The notes under the pieces are model-generated. The model searched no databases. It was not told the origin of the DNA and saw only the letters and a list, made by a program, of their open reading frames with translations. The translations under genes were made by a program, and so were the position numbers. Positions 31,866 to 40,883 of a stretch of 51,276 nucleotides of DNA are shown piece by piece. Each line of letters opens with the position of its first letter. Positions within the stretch are counted from its first letter, which is position 1. Source of the DNA: Streptomyces sp. yr375. Lineage in GTDB: Bacteria; Actinomycetota; Actinomycetes; Streptomycetales; Streptomycetaceae. The DNA lies in assembly GCF_900110755.1 (NCBI RefSeq), contig NZ_FOFF01000058.1, positions 1-51,276 on the forward strand. The letters are read 5' to 3'.

Positions 31866-32017
31866 GGCCACGGGACGCTAGCCGGGGCACGGGAGCACAA
31901 AGGGGGCGCATTTCGAAAGGTGTTGCAATATGACGCGGAAGTGCGCCGGATCGATCGGGTCGCGCTCGAACATGTACACCGAGGCGTCATCCGTGTCAGT
32001 GAGGGATCAGAGGGATC
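31866..32017. promoter_or_regulatory. Divergent promoter region between MHYT and methyltransferase genes
   Basis: There are 152 nt with no gene. It contains a slightly AT-richer patch (TTTCGAAAGGTGTTGCAATA at 31912-31931) that could host promoter elements. No palindrome longer than TTTCGAAA is evident. Confidence 0.3.
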
Positions 32018-32626
32018 ATGCGGAACATGAGCGACGACCACACACACGTTCAGGAGTTCTTCACCGCCCGCGCCGCCGACTGGGACCGCAAGTTCCCCGA
32101 CGACGGTCCCGCCTACGCGGCCGCGGTCGGCGAACTCGGTCTGCGCGAAGGGGACCGCGTGCTGGACGCGGGCTGCGGCACCGGACGGGCCCTGACGCCC
32201 CTGCGTGCGGCCGTGGGGCCCTCAGGAGTGGTCATCGGGGCCGATCTGACCCCGGCCATGCTGAAGGCCGCTGTACGGGCCGGACGCGACCGCGACGGGC
32301 GGCTGATGCTCGCCGACGTCGCCGCGCTCCCCCTGCGCTCCGAGTCCCTGGACGCCGTGTTCGGGGCGGGCCTCATCGCCCACCTGCCCCGTCCTCAGGA
32401 GAACCTGCGGGAGTTGGCGCGGGTGGTGCGCCCTGGTGGCACGCTGGCGCTGTTCCACCCGATCGGCAGGGCGGCACTCGCGGCCCGGCAGGGCCGGCAG
32501 ATCACCCCGGAGGACCTGCGCGCGGAGCCCAGCCTCCGCCCGCTGCTGGCCGGTTCGGGGTGGCGCATGACGTCGTACGTCGACGAGGACGACCGTTTCC
32601 TGGCCCTGGCCGTCCGCGAGGCCTGA
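32018..32626 (+). CDS. Class I SAM-dependent methyltransferase
   Basis: The 202-residue cytosolic enzyme has motif I VLDAGCGTGRALTPL, IGADLTPAML (post-I acidic residue), a LMLADVAALPL motif, and ELARVVRPGGTLALFHPIGR. This is the Methyltransf_11 pattern. The N-terminal QEFFTARAADWDRKFPDDGP resembles ubiquinone/menaquinone-type methyltransferases, but the acceptor is unknown. Starts at 32018 or, three codons in, at 32027. Upstream GAGGGATC is a weak ribosome site. Confidence 0.85.
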   Translation: MRNMSDDHTHVQEFFTARAADWDRKFPDDGPAYAAAVGELGLREGDRVLDAGCGTGRALTPLRAAVGPSGVVIGADLTPAMLKAAVRAGRDRDGRLMLADVAALPLRSESLDAVFGAGLIAHLPRPQENLRELARVVRPGGTLALFHPIGRAALAARQGRQITPEDLRAEPSLRPLLAGSGWRMTSYVDEDDRFLALAVREA

Positions 32627-32986
32627 GGGCTCACACTCCTCCGGCGACCGCCCGCACGAACGCGTCGAGCCCGGTCAGGTCTCGCGCATGACCAGGTCGG
32701 ATCCCCGCCCGAGTCCGACCGCGGTGCGGTGCAGGGCACGCGGGCCGGCCAGCCTCCAGGGCGCGGGTGACAGGGCCCGGAGAGGCATAGCGGGAGTACG
32801 CCCCCTCTCGCTGTCGGTAGATCTCGAACGCGTCCTCGTACGGGGGGCCATCCGCCGGATCTGTTCGAGCCGTTCGAAGCGCTTCACCGTTTCGTCCCGC
32901 TTCTGTCGCGGAAACTCCAACTTTAGGTTGAACAGCAGGAGACGCACGATCAGTTGGGGCAACCACGCAGGGGGAAGGCGGTCGGC
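32627..32986. other. 360-nt stretch without an assignable gene
   Basis: On the minus strand, two frames carry protein-like fragments: LKLEFPRQKRDETVKRFERL EQIRR from about 32930, then in another frame PPYEDAFEIYRQREGAYSR from about 32850. They would need a frameshift to join and match no family I know. It may be a decayed gene or chance. The 3' end overlaps the leader of the next plus-strand gene. Confidence 0.3.
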
Positions 32987-33322
32987 ATGTCTGGCAGGTT
33001 CCGCAGAGCTTACGAGGGATTCCTTGACGCGACGCGCGCACGGTCGCGTCCGGATCCGGATGGGGAGGGACGTCCGGGCGGGGCACCGCGTGCGCGCGGG
33101 AAACGCCCGCACAATCTGTTCGAGGCGGCCGCGGCGTACGTCTCGGCCTGTGCGGAGGACGATCAGGACGGGATCGACGAGGCAGCGGGCTGGGTGTCGC
33201 CGGAAGCGTTGTCCTTCGGGGTCAACGAACTGGCCTGTCGCGCCGTCATCGCCCTCGCGCGGGAGCGCGACGAGTCGCCGCAGGCCGTGGCCCGTGCGCT
33301 CCTTGGACTGCCCACGGCGTGA
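32987..33322 (+). CDS. Conserved hypothetical protein, 111 residues
   Basis: It starts at ATG 32987 after GGGGGAAGG. The N-terminal part is basic (MSGRFRRAYEGFLDATRARS). The C-terminal half is helical and better composed: NLFEAAAAYVSACAEDDQDG, IDEAAGWVSPEALSFGVNEL, ACRAVIALARERDESPQAVA. No signal peptide, membrane segment or known motif. Third-position GC supports this frame. Function is not recognised. Confidence 0.6.
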   Translation: MSGRFRRAYEGFLDATRARSRPDPDGEGRPGGAPRARGKRPHNLFEAAAAYVSACAEDDQDGIDEAAGWVSPEALSFGVNELACRAVIALARERDESPQAVARALLGLPTA

Positions 33323-33461
33323 CGCATCCAATGGTCCGAGGTGGTCGATTCGCCCCGTCCGGCCGGAAAGCTGCAGCTCCGGGTGTGTCGGGGAGTCGTG
33401 ACAAGCACCTTCCCGCCGCACTAGGGTGCGCGCCGTTGGACAAACCGATGGGGAGGCTGGG

Positions 33462-34427
33462 ATGGCCGGGACGGACGAGGACGCCGTCGCCGCCGCGGAC
33501 GACGCGCTCTATGTGCTCACGGCGGTGCTGCTGATGCCGGCGAAGTTCCCGAGCGCGCTGGGCGACGACTACCCGGAGGCCTGTGCGACGCTCGGCCTCC
33601 CGCCGCTCGCCGACGGGTACGGGCTGGTGCTGGGGCAGGACGGCGAGGGCGCGCGCTGGACTGTCGTCATCGACGACGTGTCGCTGGTGGCCGTCGCCAT
33701 CGCGTCGTGGGACTGCGGCATGGAGTACGACCTGTCGCCGAGCGAGCGGACGGTCGTCGCCGCGCTGCCCGGCTGGCCGCTGGCGGTCGCCGTCGCGGCT
33801 CCGGGTGTGCCCGCGCCGCACGACCCCGCCCCCGAGGTCGCGGACGGCCCTGCGCTGTCCCCTCCGGACACGGCCACCTGGGGCCCGGCCCAGCGACGGC
33901 TCGGAGCCGACGAGATCGCCCTCCAGTGGGCCCTGTGGCGCGAGCAGATCGACGACACCGAGTTCGCGCCTCCACGGGACGCGACCGGGGCGGACTCGGG
34001 CACCGACGAGGGAGACCGAGCCGGAGAGGCAGACGAGGCCGGCGGGGCCCACAAGGCCGACGCGCCCCATGGAGCCGACAGGGCGGAAGACGCCAACGCG
34101 GCCAACGGGTCCGACAGGTCCGGCAGGTCCGGCAGGTCCGAGAAGGCTGCGCCGAAGGGGCACAGCGGTATCCGACGCGTCTTGGCCGAGGTGCGCGCCT
34201 ACGTGGACGCCCCGCCTCCCCTAGGCCGCGTGCGCTCCTCGTTCGCTCCCGGTGACGCGCGCACCCTGCGCGCCGACGGCCCCGGCTGGTCGCTGGTGGC
34301 CAGGACCGACGACATCGCCTTCGTGCTGCTCGACGAACAGCCCGGCGTGGTGCTGCCCGTCGGCCGCGGACCCGAACTGCCCGGCCTCCTGGAGGCGCTC
34401 GACAAGATGGCCGTACGACCTTTCTGA
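33462..34427 (+). CDS. Conserved hypothetical protein with low-complexity linker
   Basis: The 321-residue protein starts at ATG 33462 after GGGAGG. The N-terminal domain (about 1-170) includes LYVLTAVLLMPAKFPSALGD, SLVAVAIASWDCGMEYDLSP and RLGADEIALQWALWREQIDD. A linker of about 60 residues rich in Asp/Ala/Gly/Ser follows (HKADAPHGADRAEDANAANG), then a C-terminal segment GWSLVARTDDIAFVLLDEQP with PGLLEALDKM. No membrane or signal sequence. I do not recognise the family. It precedes the divergent SNF2 operon region. Confidence 0.65.
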   Translation: MAGTDEDAVAAADDALYVLTAVLLMPAKFPSALGDDYPEACATLGLPPLADGYGLVLGQDGEGARWTVVIDDVSLVAVAIASWDCGMEYDLSPSERTVVAALPGWPLAVAVAAPGVPAPHDPAPEVADGPALSPPDTATWGPAQRRLGADEIALQWALWREQIDDTEFAPPRDATGADSGTDEGDRAGEADEAGGAHKADAPHGADRAEDANAANGSDRSGRSGRSEKAAPKGHSGIRRVLAEVRAYVDAPPPLGRVRSSFAPGDARTLRADGPGWSLVARTDDIAFVLLDEQPGVVLPVGRGPELPGLLEALDKMAVRPF

Positions 34428-34523
34428 CCTCTTGGGGTGGTGTCGACCTCCTGGGGTGGTTTCGCTCCTCTCTCCGGCGGTACGGAGCCTTCAGGTCACG
34501 TGACGTCCGCGCGCCCGACGGCT

Positions 34524-34577
34524 CGGGTCTGCCGAACGGCCTGGGTGTGCCGAACAGCTTGGGTGTGCCGGACGGCG
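34524..34577. repeat. Three 18-bp tandem repeats downstream of the hypothetical gene
   Basis: CGGGTCTGCCGAACGGCC, TGGGTGTGCCGAACAGCT and TGGGTGTGCCGGACGGCG run back to back and lead straight into a terminator hairpin. They are non-coding in context. Confidence 0.65.
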
Positions 34578-34597
34578 GGGACCGCGGCGCGGTCCCC
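34577..34597. terminator. Hairpin terminator between convergent genes
   Basis: Perfect 9-bp arms GGGGACCGC (34577-34585) and GCGGTCCCC (34589-34597) enclose a 3-nt loop. It lies between the plus-strand gene ending at 34427 and the minus-strand gene ending at 34603. There is no U-tract, as is common in Streptomyces. Confidence 0.7.
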
Positions 34598-34602
34598 GTC
34601 AC

Positions 34603-34785
34603 TCAGCGGCCGAGCTCCTTGCGTGTGGCACGGCGCAGCCTGCGCCGTTGCGCGGGATCCAGCGTGAGGTAGGCCGCCGCCGGAACTCCCAGCATGATCA
34701 GCAGAGCCGCCCACCAGGGCAGCCAGATCAGCAAGAGGAGCCCAACCGCCACACCTCCTGCGGCGATCTTCGCGTTTCTCGACAT
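34603..34785 (-). CDS. Small membrane protein, 60 residues
   Basis: It starts at ATG 34785 eight bases after a strong AAGGAGG; the eight-codon longer frame to 34809 is not needed. MSRNAKIAAGGVAVGLLLLI WLPWWAALLIMLGVPAAAYL forms one long or two short membrane helices, followed by a basic C-terminus (DPAQRRRLRRATRKELGR) expected in the cytoplasm. Function is unknown. Confidence 0.7.
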   Translation of the reverse strand: MSRNAKIAAGGVAVGLLLLIWLPWWAALLIMLGVPAAAYLTLDPAQRRRLRRATRKELGR

Positions 34786-35024
34786 GTGCGTCGCCTCCTT
34801 CGCGGCCACTGCCGCTCTCTGTCATGAAAACGGGTCCGCGCCGCCCGCGGTTCCGGACGCGACCCTGAGACGTCCCTGAGGTACACCCCCGAGACACCCC
34901 TGAGGCCCACGGCCCAGGTTCGCAGACAACCGGCTCCGATGACGGCGCGCGTTCCTCGCCGAAAGTGCTGTACCCTCGGCGACCCCGCACCCAGTAGTCA
35001 AATTTGAGGAGAAGACTCATCGCC
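34786..35024. promoter_or_regulatory. Divergent promoter region upstream of the SNF2 operon
   Basis: There are 239 nt with no gene. CGCCGA (34957-34962) and TCGGCG (34976-34981) form an inverted repeat around a -10-like TACCCT (34971-34976), about 45 bp before the SNF2 start. A regulator bound there would cover the promoter. GAGGAGAAG at 35006 is the SNF2 ribosome site. Confidence 0.4.
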
Positions 35025-37988
35025 GTGCAGAGGGTTCCCGTGGAAGCATTGCCCGAGATCTCCGAACTGGCCCGTTGCTGCGCCGTGTTCGTGCCCGGCA
35101 CCCCGGCCCGTACCGGCAGCGTCGCCTTCTGGCGCCCCGACGGTGACGCACCTCCCGTCGTGTCGAGCACCGTGCGGGACCTGCCGGTCGTCCTGCCCGC
35201 CGGCGCCGGTGTGGCGATGGCGCGCGTACCCGCCGTACTGCTGCCTGTGCGGGACGCCCTGCCCGTACTCGCACACGCGCGTGTCACGCCCGACGCACAC
35301 CGGGCCGCCGCCTTCTGGGATGCGGCCGCCCTGCTGGCCCTGCACTGCGTGGCACGGGGGCTGCTGTTGCCCGGCCTGTCCCAGGAGGACCACGACGCCT
35401 GGCGGATCGGCCCCCTGAGCCCGGCGGACGTCGAGCAGGTGAGCCGACTGGCCGCCTCGATGCCGCCCGAGGCACACGCCGTACCGGTGGACGAAACGCC
35501 GTCCCTACGGCTCCCCGCCCCCGAACGACTGCTGCGCGCCTTCTTGGACGCCGTCGCGGACACGCTCCCCCGCACGCCCGCAGCGCCCCTCGTGACGGGT
35601 GAGCCGGCCTACGCGGCACCGCAGCCCCAGCACGTCCCCGAGCTGCGCGCGTGGGCGACCGACGTCGCCGCTGGCCACGACGCCGGCGTACGGATCTCGC
35701 TGCGGATCGAGGTGTCGGGGATCAACGACATGTCAGGGCTCGACACGCCCGCAGACGGTGAGTCCGGGGCCGATGGGTACGGGGCGGACTGCTACGCCCC
35801 CGGTGCCGTCGGGAGCGCCGGCTCTTCGGTCGGACAAGCGGCACCGCGGTTCCGGGCCGTCCTACAGGTGCACAGTGTGAGCGATCCCGCGCTCCTCGCG
35901 GACGCCGCCGAGATCTGGGGAGACTCCGGTGTCACGCGCGGGGCGTTCGGCCCGCGCGCGCGGATGGACGCCCTGCTCGCCCTGCGCCGTGCGGCCCCGG
36001 TCTGGCCCGCGCTCGCCCCTCTGTTGTCGGCGACCGTCCCGGACGCCGTCGATCTCCTGGACGAGGAGGTCACCGAGCTGCTGGGCGAGGGTTCGCGCGC
36101 GCTCGCGAGTGCGGGGGTCGAGGTGCACTGGCCGAGGGAGCTGGCCCGCACCCTGACCGCCCGCGCGGTCGTGGGGCCGCCGGAGGAGGGAGCGGGACCG
36201 GACCGCACCGCCTCGGACACGCCGTCGTTCCTGTCCGCGGACGCGCTGCTGACCCTCAACTGGTGGTTCGGGCTGGGCGACCAGCAGCTCACGCGCGAGG
36301 AGCTGGATCGTCTGGCCGAGTCCAACCGGCCCCTGGTGCGGCTGCGCGACCAGTGGGTCCTGATCGACCCACGGGAACTGCGCAGTGCGCGTGCTCAGCA
36401 GGACCGCAAGATGACGCCCGTGGAGGCGCTGGGCGCCGCTCTGACGGGCTCCGCGGAGGTGGACGGCCGCCGGGTCGACGTGCGGCCCACCGGGTGGCTG
36501 GCGGGCCTGCGGGAGCGGCTGACGCGGCCCGAGGAGCAGGAGCCGGTGGAGCAGCCTGCCGCACTCGACGCCACGCTGCGCGACTATCAGCGGCGCGGCT
36601 TGGACTGGCTTGCCCGGACCACGTCGCTGGGGCTGGGCTGTTGTCTGGCGGACGACATGGGGCTCGGCAAGACCGTCACACTGATCGCCCTGCACCTGCA
36701 CCGCCAGACCGACGCCTCGGCGGCCGGACCGACCCTCGTGGTGTGTCCGACGTCCCTGATGGGCAACTGGCAGCGGGAGATCGAGCGGTTCGCGCCGGGT
36801 ACGCCGGTGCGCCGCTTCCACGGGCCGCGTCGTGACCTGGACGCGCTGGCCGACGGGGAGTTCGTGCTCACCACCTATGGCACGCTGCGGCTCGACCCGG
36901 GCCGGCTCCGCGAGGTGCCGTGGGGCCTGGTCGTGGCGGACGAGGCGCAGCACGTGAAGAACCCGTACTCGGCGACCGCGCGGGCGCTGCGCACCATCGG
37001 CGCACGCGCGCGGGTGGCGCTCACGGGTACTCCGGTGGAGAACAACCTGTCGGAGTTGTGGGCGATCCTCGACTGGACGACGCCGGGGCTGCTGGGCGCG
37101 CTCGGCGCCTTCCGTACCCGGTACGCGCGAGCCGTCGAAGGCGGCGGGGATCCGACCGCCGCGGAGCGGCTCGCGCGGCTCGTGGCACCGTTCCTGCTCC
37201 GCCGCCGCAAGTCGGACCCGGGGATCGCCCCCGAGCTGCCGCCCAAGACCGAGACCGATCACGCCGTGACCCTCACCAAGGAGCAGGCGGGCCTGTACGA
37301 GGCCGTGGTGCGCGAGACGCTCGCGGCGATCGCCGAGGCGGACGACATGGCGCGACGCGGGCTGATCGTGAAGCTCCTGACCGGCCTCAAACAGATCTGC
37401 AACCATCCGGCGCAGTACCTGAAGGAGGAACGGCCGACGACCGCCGGACGCTCCGGGAAACTGGACCTTCTGGACGAGCTGCTCGACGCCCTTCTTGCCG
37501 AGGGGGCGAGCGTGCTCATCTTCACGCAGTACGTGCGCTTGGCGCGTCTCCTGGAACAGCACCTGGCAGTGCGTGGGGTGCCCACGCAGTTCCTGCACGG
37601 CGGCACACCCGTCGCCGAGCGCGAGGCCATGGTCCGGCGCTTCCAGGACGGCGAGGTGCCCGTGTTCCTGCTGTCGCTCAGGGCGGCCGGCACCGGTCTC
37701 AACCTCACGCGCGCGGAGCACGTCGTGCACTACGACCGCTGGTGGAACCCGGCCGTCGAAGCGCAGGCGACCGACCGCGCGTACCGCATCGGCCAGACCC
37801 GGCCCGTACAGGTGCACCGGTTGATCGCCGAGGGCACGATCGAGGATCGCATCGCGGACATGCTGCGCCGCAAACGAGACCTCGCCGACGCCGTTCTCGG
37901 GGTCGGCGAGGCTGCGCTCACAGAACTGACAGAACTGACGGACGCCGAGTTGGCCGACCTGGTGGAACTGCGAGGGGACACGCGATGA
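35025..37988 (+). CDS. SNF2-family DEAD/DEAH-box helicase
   Basis: The 987-residue ATPase has an N-terminal SNF2-associated domain (DUF3670-type, about 1-480), then a two-lobe Swi2/Snf2 motor. Motif I DDMGLGKT (about 542-549), motif II DEAQH (about 637), LTGTPVENNLSELWAILDW, FTQYVRLARLLEQHL, and RWWNPAVEAQATDRAYRIGQ are all intact. Such proteins move along DNA and remodel bound proteins. I chose GTG 35025 because GAGGAGAAG lies 10 nt upstream and would otherwise be inside the gene (TTG at 35004). It ends overlapping the SWIM gene by four bases, so the two act together. Confidence 0.9.
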   Translation: MQRVPVEALPEISELARCCAVFVPGTPARTGSVAFWRPDGDAPPVVSSTVRDLPVVLPAGAGVAMARVPAVLLPVRDALPVLAHARVTPDAHRAAAFWDAAALLALHCVARGLLLPGLSQEDHDAWRIGPLSPADVEQVSRLAASMPPEAHAVPVDETPSLRLPAPERLLRAFLDAVADTLPRTPAAPLVTGEPAYAAPQPQHVPELRAWATDVAAGHDAGVRISLRIEVSGINDMSGLDTPADGESGADGYGADCYAPGAVGSAGSSVGQAAPRFRAVLQVHSVSDPALLADAAEIWGDSGVTRGAFGPRARMDALLALRRAAPVWPALAPLLSATVPDAVDLLDEEVTELLGEGSRALASAGVEVHWPRELARTLTARAVVGPPEEGAGPDRTASDTPSFLSADALLTLNWWFGLGDQQLTREELDRLAESNRPLVRLRDQWVLIDPRELRSARAQQDRKMTPVEALGAALTGSAEVDGRRVDVRPTGWLAGLRERLTRPEEQEPVEQPAALDATLRDYQRRGLDWLARTTSLGLGCCLADDMGLGKTVTLIALHLHRQTDASAAGPTLVVCPTSLMGNWQREIERFAPGTPVRRFHGPRRDLDALADGEFVLTTYGTLRLDPGRLREVPWGLVVADEAQHVKNPYSATARALRTIGARARVALTGTPVENNLSELWAILDWTTPGLLGALGAFRTRYARAVEGGGDPTAAERLARLVAPFLLRRRKSDPGIAPELPPKTETDHAVTLTKEQAGLYEAVVRETLAAIAEADDMARRGLIVKLLTGLKQICNHPAQYLKEERPTTAGRSGKLDLLDELLDALLAEGASVLIFTQYVRLARLLEQHLAVRGVPTQFLHGGTPVAEREAMVRRFQDGEVPVFLLSLRAAGTGLNLTRAEHVVHYDRWWNPAVEAQATDRAYRIGQTRPVQVHRLIAEGTIEDRIADMLRRKRDLADAVLGVGEAALTELTELTDAELADLVELRGDTR

Positions 37989-39307
37989 ACCGGTACGACA
38001 GCGTCGAGGAAGGTGTCAAGGAACCTCAGGAACGGACCTTTTCCGCGTTGCCTCCCGCGCGCGGGAGAGGGTTCGCGCAGACGTGGTGGGGCCGGGCGTG
38101 GCTGGCGGCGCTGGAGGACGGAGCGCTGGACAAGGAGCAGGTGCGGTCGGGCCACCGGCTCGCGCGCGTGGGCGCCGTGGGCGCGGTGTCGGTGCGGCCG
38201 GGGCGGATCACAGCCGTCGTCGAGGACGACGATCGCACCCCGCACCGGGCCGACGTACTGCTCGAGCGGCTTTCGGACGCGCAGTGGGACCGTTTCCTGG
38301 ATCTGGCGGTCGAGCGGGCCGGACACGTCGCCGCGCTGCTCGACCGCGAGATGCCGCCGCATCTGGTCGAGGACGCCGAGACGGCCGGCATCGACCTGTT
38401 GCCGGGGCTCGGCGACCTGGAGGCGGAGTGCGACTGCGGTGCCTGGGACCACTGTGGTCACACGGCGGCGGTCTGCTACCAGGTGGCGAGGCTGCTCGAC
38501 CAGGATCCGTTCGTCCTGTTGCTGCTTCGGGGACGGGCCGAACAGGCCCTGCTGGACGGCCTCCAGGCGCGCGCCACCGCCCCTGAGGGCGGATCGGAGC
38601 CACCCAGGGCAGAGGGTGTGGACGCGGCGGAGGCGTACGCGGCCGGAAGCATCCTGCCCCCGCTACCCGCCGCGCCCGAACTCCCGGAGGAACCAGGCGT
38701 TCCGCCCTCGTTGGACACGGAGGCCCCTCCCCCGCCAGGGGTGGATCCCGCGGCCCTGGAGGTCCTGGCCGCCCGGACGGCCGCCATGGCCCACCTGTTG
38801 CTCGCGGAGGCGCTCCACGAGCGGTCCGGACGGTCAGCGTCCATGGCCGAGTTGACGGTCGGCCAGGACGCGGCACGGCTGGCGGCAGGCGTTCTCGAAG
38901 GCCCTCAGGCAGCGGATGGATCCGCCATGGCAGCCGCCGACCGACTCGCCGCCGGGTCGGGGCGTAGCCGGGAACAACTGGCGTCGGCCGCACGCGCCTG
39001 GCGACACGGAGGAGCGGCCGCCCTGTCGGTGTGCGAGGAGGAGTGGACCGTAGCGGGCGGGGAGCTCGCACGCGCGCGTGCCGCGCTGGACGCAGCCTGG
39101 GAGGAGGACGAGCGGCCGGTCCTGCGGGCGCGGGGGAACCGGTGGACGGTCGTCGGAGCGGGCTGCCAACTGCGGTTGGGGCGGGATGGTCGTTGGTGGC
39201 CGTACCGCGAGGAGGGCGACCGCTGGATGCCGGCCGGGGACGCGGCCCACGATCCGGCGACGGCCCTGGCCGTTGCCCGACCCGACGGCGAGGAAGCGCT
39301 TCCCTAG
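37985..39307 (+). CDS. SWIM zinc-finger protein partnered with SNF2
   Basis: The 440-residue cytosolic protein has a SWIM motif ECDCGAWDHCGHTAAV (C-x-C near residue 150, C-x-H near 158), a zinc module that binds DNA or protein. The N-terminal section FAQTWWGRAWLAALEDG is typical of bacterial SWIM partners of SNF2 helicases. The middle is a Pro/Glu-rich linker and the C-terminal third is helical, ending with WTVVGAGCQLRLGRDGRWWP. Its ATG overlaps the SNF2 stop (ATGA). The pair is a recurrent actinobacterial operon of unproved role, probably DNA repair, replication or defence. Confidence 0.9.
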   Translation: MNRYDSVEEGVKEPQERTFSALPPARGRGFAQTWWGRAWLAALEDGALDKEQVRSGHRLARVGAVGAVSVRPGRITAVVEDDDRTPHRADVLLERLSDAQWDRFLDLAVERAGHVAALLDREMPPHLVEDAETAGIDLLPGLGDLEAECDCGAWDHCGHTAAVCYQVARLLDQDPFVLLLLRGRAEQALLDGLQARATAPEGGSEPPRAEGVDAAEAYAAGSILPPLPAAPELPEEPGVPPSLDTEAPPPPGVDPAALEVLAARTAAMAHLLLAEALHERSGRSASMAELTVGQDAARLAAGVLEGPQAADGSAMAAADRLAAGSGRSREQLASAARAWRHGGAAALSVCEEEWTVAGGELARARAALDAAWEEDERPVLRARGNRWTVVGAGCQLRLGRDGRWWPYREEGDRWMPAGDAAHDPATALAVARPDGEEALP

Positions 39308-39452
39308 ACGCGAGTTCGTTTCCGTGGCGCGGGGCGTCGGCCTGTCGGGCGGCCGCCGCCCCGTGTTCACCCGGGAGTCGCGCGGCGTTCGGCGCGTGCC
39401 CCAACTCTGGCCGCTGTCGCCGAAGTTGCCGAGCCGCCCCTCAGGAGGCCCC

Positions 39453-40811
39453 ATGTTCTCGCACACCAACGGTCGACGCCGCGTCCGCCGTTCCGTCGCC
39501 GTGGGCGTGCCGCTCGCCGTCCTGGCCGCGCTCGCCACTGCCGGACCGGCCGCCGCAGGTACACCGTCCCAGGCGGACAGGGAGGCCCGGGAGGCGCGTG
39601 TCACCAGGACCGCGACGCTCGGTGACATACCGCTCGGGGCGTTCAGTGACGCGCTGCTGCCCCGAACGGTGGACGACGACCGCGGCGTGGACCTCGGGGG
39701 CATCGGCAGCGACGTCTATCCCACGGGCCGCAAGGGCGAGTTCTGGACGGTCACCGACCGTGGGCCCAACGGCCAGATCAAGGTGGGCGGCACCAAACGC
39801 CGCACGTTCGCCGTGCCCGGCTTCGACCCGGCGATCGTACGGATCCGGGTGTCCGGGGACACCGTGAAGGTGCTGCGGGCGATCCCGGTCACCACGTCGT
39901 CGGGGAAGCCCGTGACGGGGCTGCCCAACCAGGCGGGACGCGACGAGGCGCCGTACTCCTACAACGCGCTGAGGCCCCTGCCCTACAACCCGAACGGGCT
40001 GGACACGGAAGGCATCGTGCGGGCGGCTGACGGGACTTTCTGGCTCGTCGATGAGTACGGGCCTTCGTTGGTGCACGTCTCCGCGCGCGGGAGGGTGCTG
40101 ACGCGCTATGTGCCTCAGGGGCTGAACCTCACGGGCGCGGACTACCCGGTGGTGGAGGCGCTGCCCGCGGTCCTGCTGCACCGGAAGATCAACCGCGGCT
40201 TCGAGGGGCTCGCCCAACTGCCGGGCGGCGACCTCGTGCTGGCGATGCAGAGCCCACTGTCGCTCCCGGACACGGCTGCGGGAGAGGGCTCGCGGACCGC
40301 GCGTCTGCTGCGTTTCTCGCCGAAGAAGGCCGTCACCGCCGAGTACGCGTACCGCTTCGACCCGGTCAACGTGGTCGACCCGAGCGAGGACGACACTTCC
40401 GAGCTGAAGATCTCCTCGGTGGTCGCGGTGGGCGGCGACCGGCTGCTGGTAGAGGAGCGCACGGACAAGGCCGCACGGCTGCACCTGGTACGGCTGAGCC
40501 GGGAGGCGGACATCCTGGGCGGCCCTTGGGACGACGATGCGACGTCGCCGTCCCTGGAGCAGCTCGACGACCCCGCCGCCTCGGGGGTCCCGGTGCTGTC
40601 CAAGCGGCTGGTCGTCGACCTGGGCACGGTCGCCGGGGTGCCCGGGAAGATCGAGGGCGTCGCGCGTGTCGACCACGACACGCTGGCCCTCGTCAACGAC
40701 AACGACTTCGGGATGACGGACGGCGCCGGCGCGTTCGACGCACAGGGCCGACTGGTCGACAGCGGCATCGAGACGACGGTCACGTACGTCCGGCTGCCGA
40801 GGAGTGTTTGA
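39453..40811 (+). CDS. Secreted esterase-like protein of the phytase-type beta-propeller family
   Basis: The 452-residue exported protein starts at ATG 39453 after AGGAGG. It has a Sec signal peptide (RRRVRRSVAVGVPLAVLAAL with cleavage near AAAGTP). The body matches 'esterase-like activity of phytase' proteins: DRGVDLGGIGSDVYPTGRKG, FWTVTDRGPNG, NGLDTEGIVRAADGTFWLVD, EYGPSLVHVS, NRGFEGLAQLPGG and DTLALVNDNDFG. The acidic propeller loops would bind calcium. It may hydrolyse phosphate esters or other esters outside the cell; the true substrate is unknown. Confidence 0.85.
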   Translation: MFSHTNGRRRVRRSVAVGVPLAVLAALATAGPAAAGTPSQADREAREARVTRTATLGDIPLGAFSDALLPRTVDDDRGVDLGGIGSDVYPTGRKGEFWTVTDRGPNGQIKVGGTKRRTFAVPGFDPAIVRIRVSGDTVKVLRAIPVTTSSGKPVTGLPNQAGRDEAPYSYNALRPLPYNPNGLDTEGIVRAADGTFWLVDEYGPSLVHVSARGRVLTRYVPQGLNLTGADYPVVEALPAVLLHRKINRGFEGLAQLPGGDLVLAMQSPLSLPDTAAGEGSRTARLLRFSPKKAVTAEYAYRFDPVNVVDPSEDDTSELKISSVVAVGGDRLLVEERTDKAARLHLVRLSREADILGGPWDDDATSPSLEQLDDPAASGVPVLSKRLVVDLGTVAGVPGKIEGVARVDHDTLALVNDNDFGMTDGAGAFDAQGRLVDSGIETTVTYVRLPRSV

Positions 40812-40831
40812 GAGACACGGTGTCGGGGGCA

Positions 40832-40868
40832 CGCGCGCGTGGCTGCTGTGGTGGTGCCCACGCGCGCG
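40832..40868. terminator. CG-rich hairpin between convergent genes
   Basis: Perfect 11-bp arms (40832-40842 and 40858-40868, CGCGCGCGTGG and its complement) enclose a 15-nt loop. It is placed between the phytase-type gene and the proline-rich gene. Confidence 0.65.
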
Positions 40869-40883
40869 AACCGGGCGTACCGG

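Noticed and set aside
33246..34163. Collagen-like minus-strand ORF (Gly-Pro-Val repeats)
   Set aside because: It is the reverse complement of the Asp/Ala/Gly linker of the plus-strand gene 33462-34427, which has a ribosome site and protein-like termini.
34998..35619. Minus-strand frames opposite the SNF2 N-terminus
   Set aside because: Antisense to a gene with clear motifs, with Arg/Pro-rich shadow composition.
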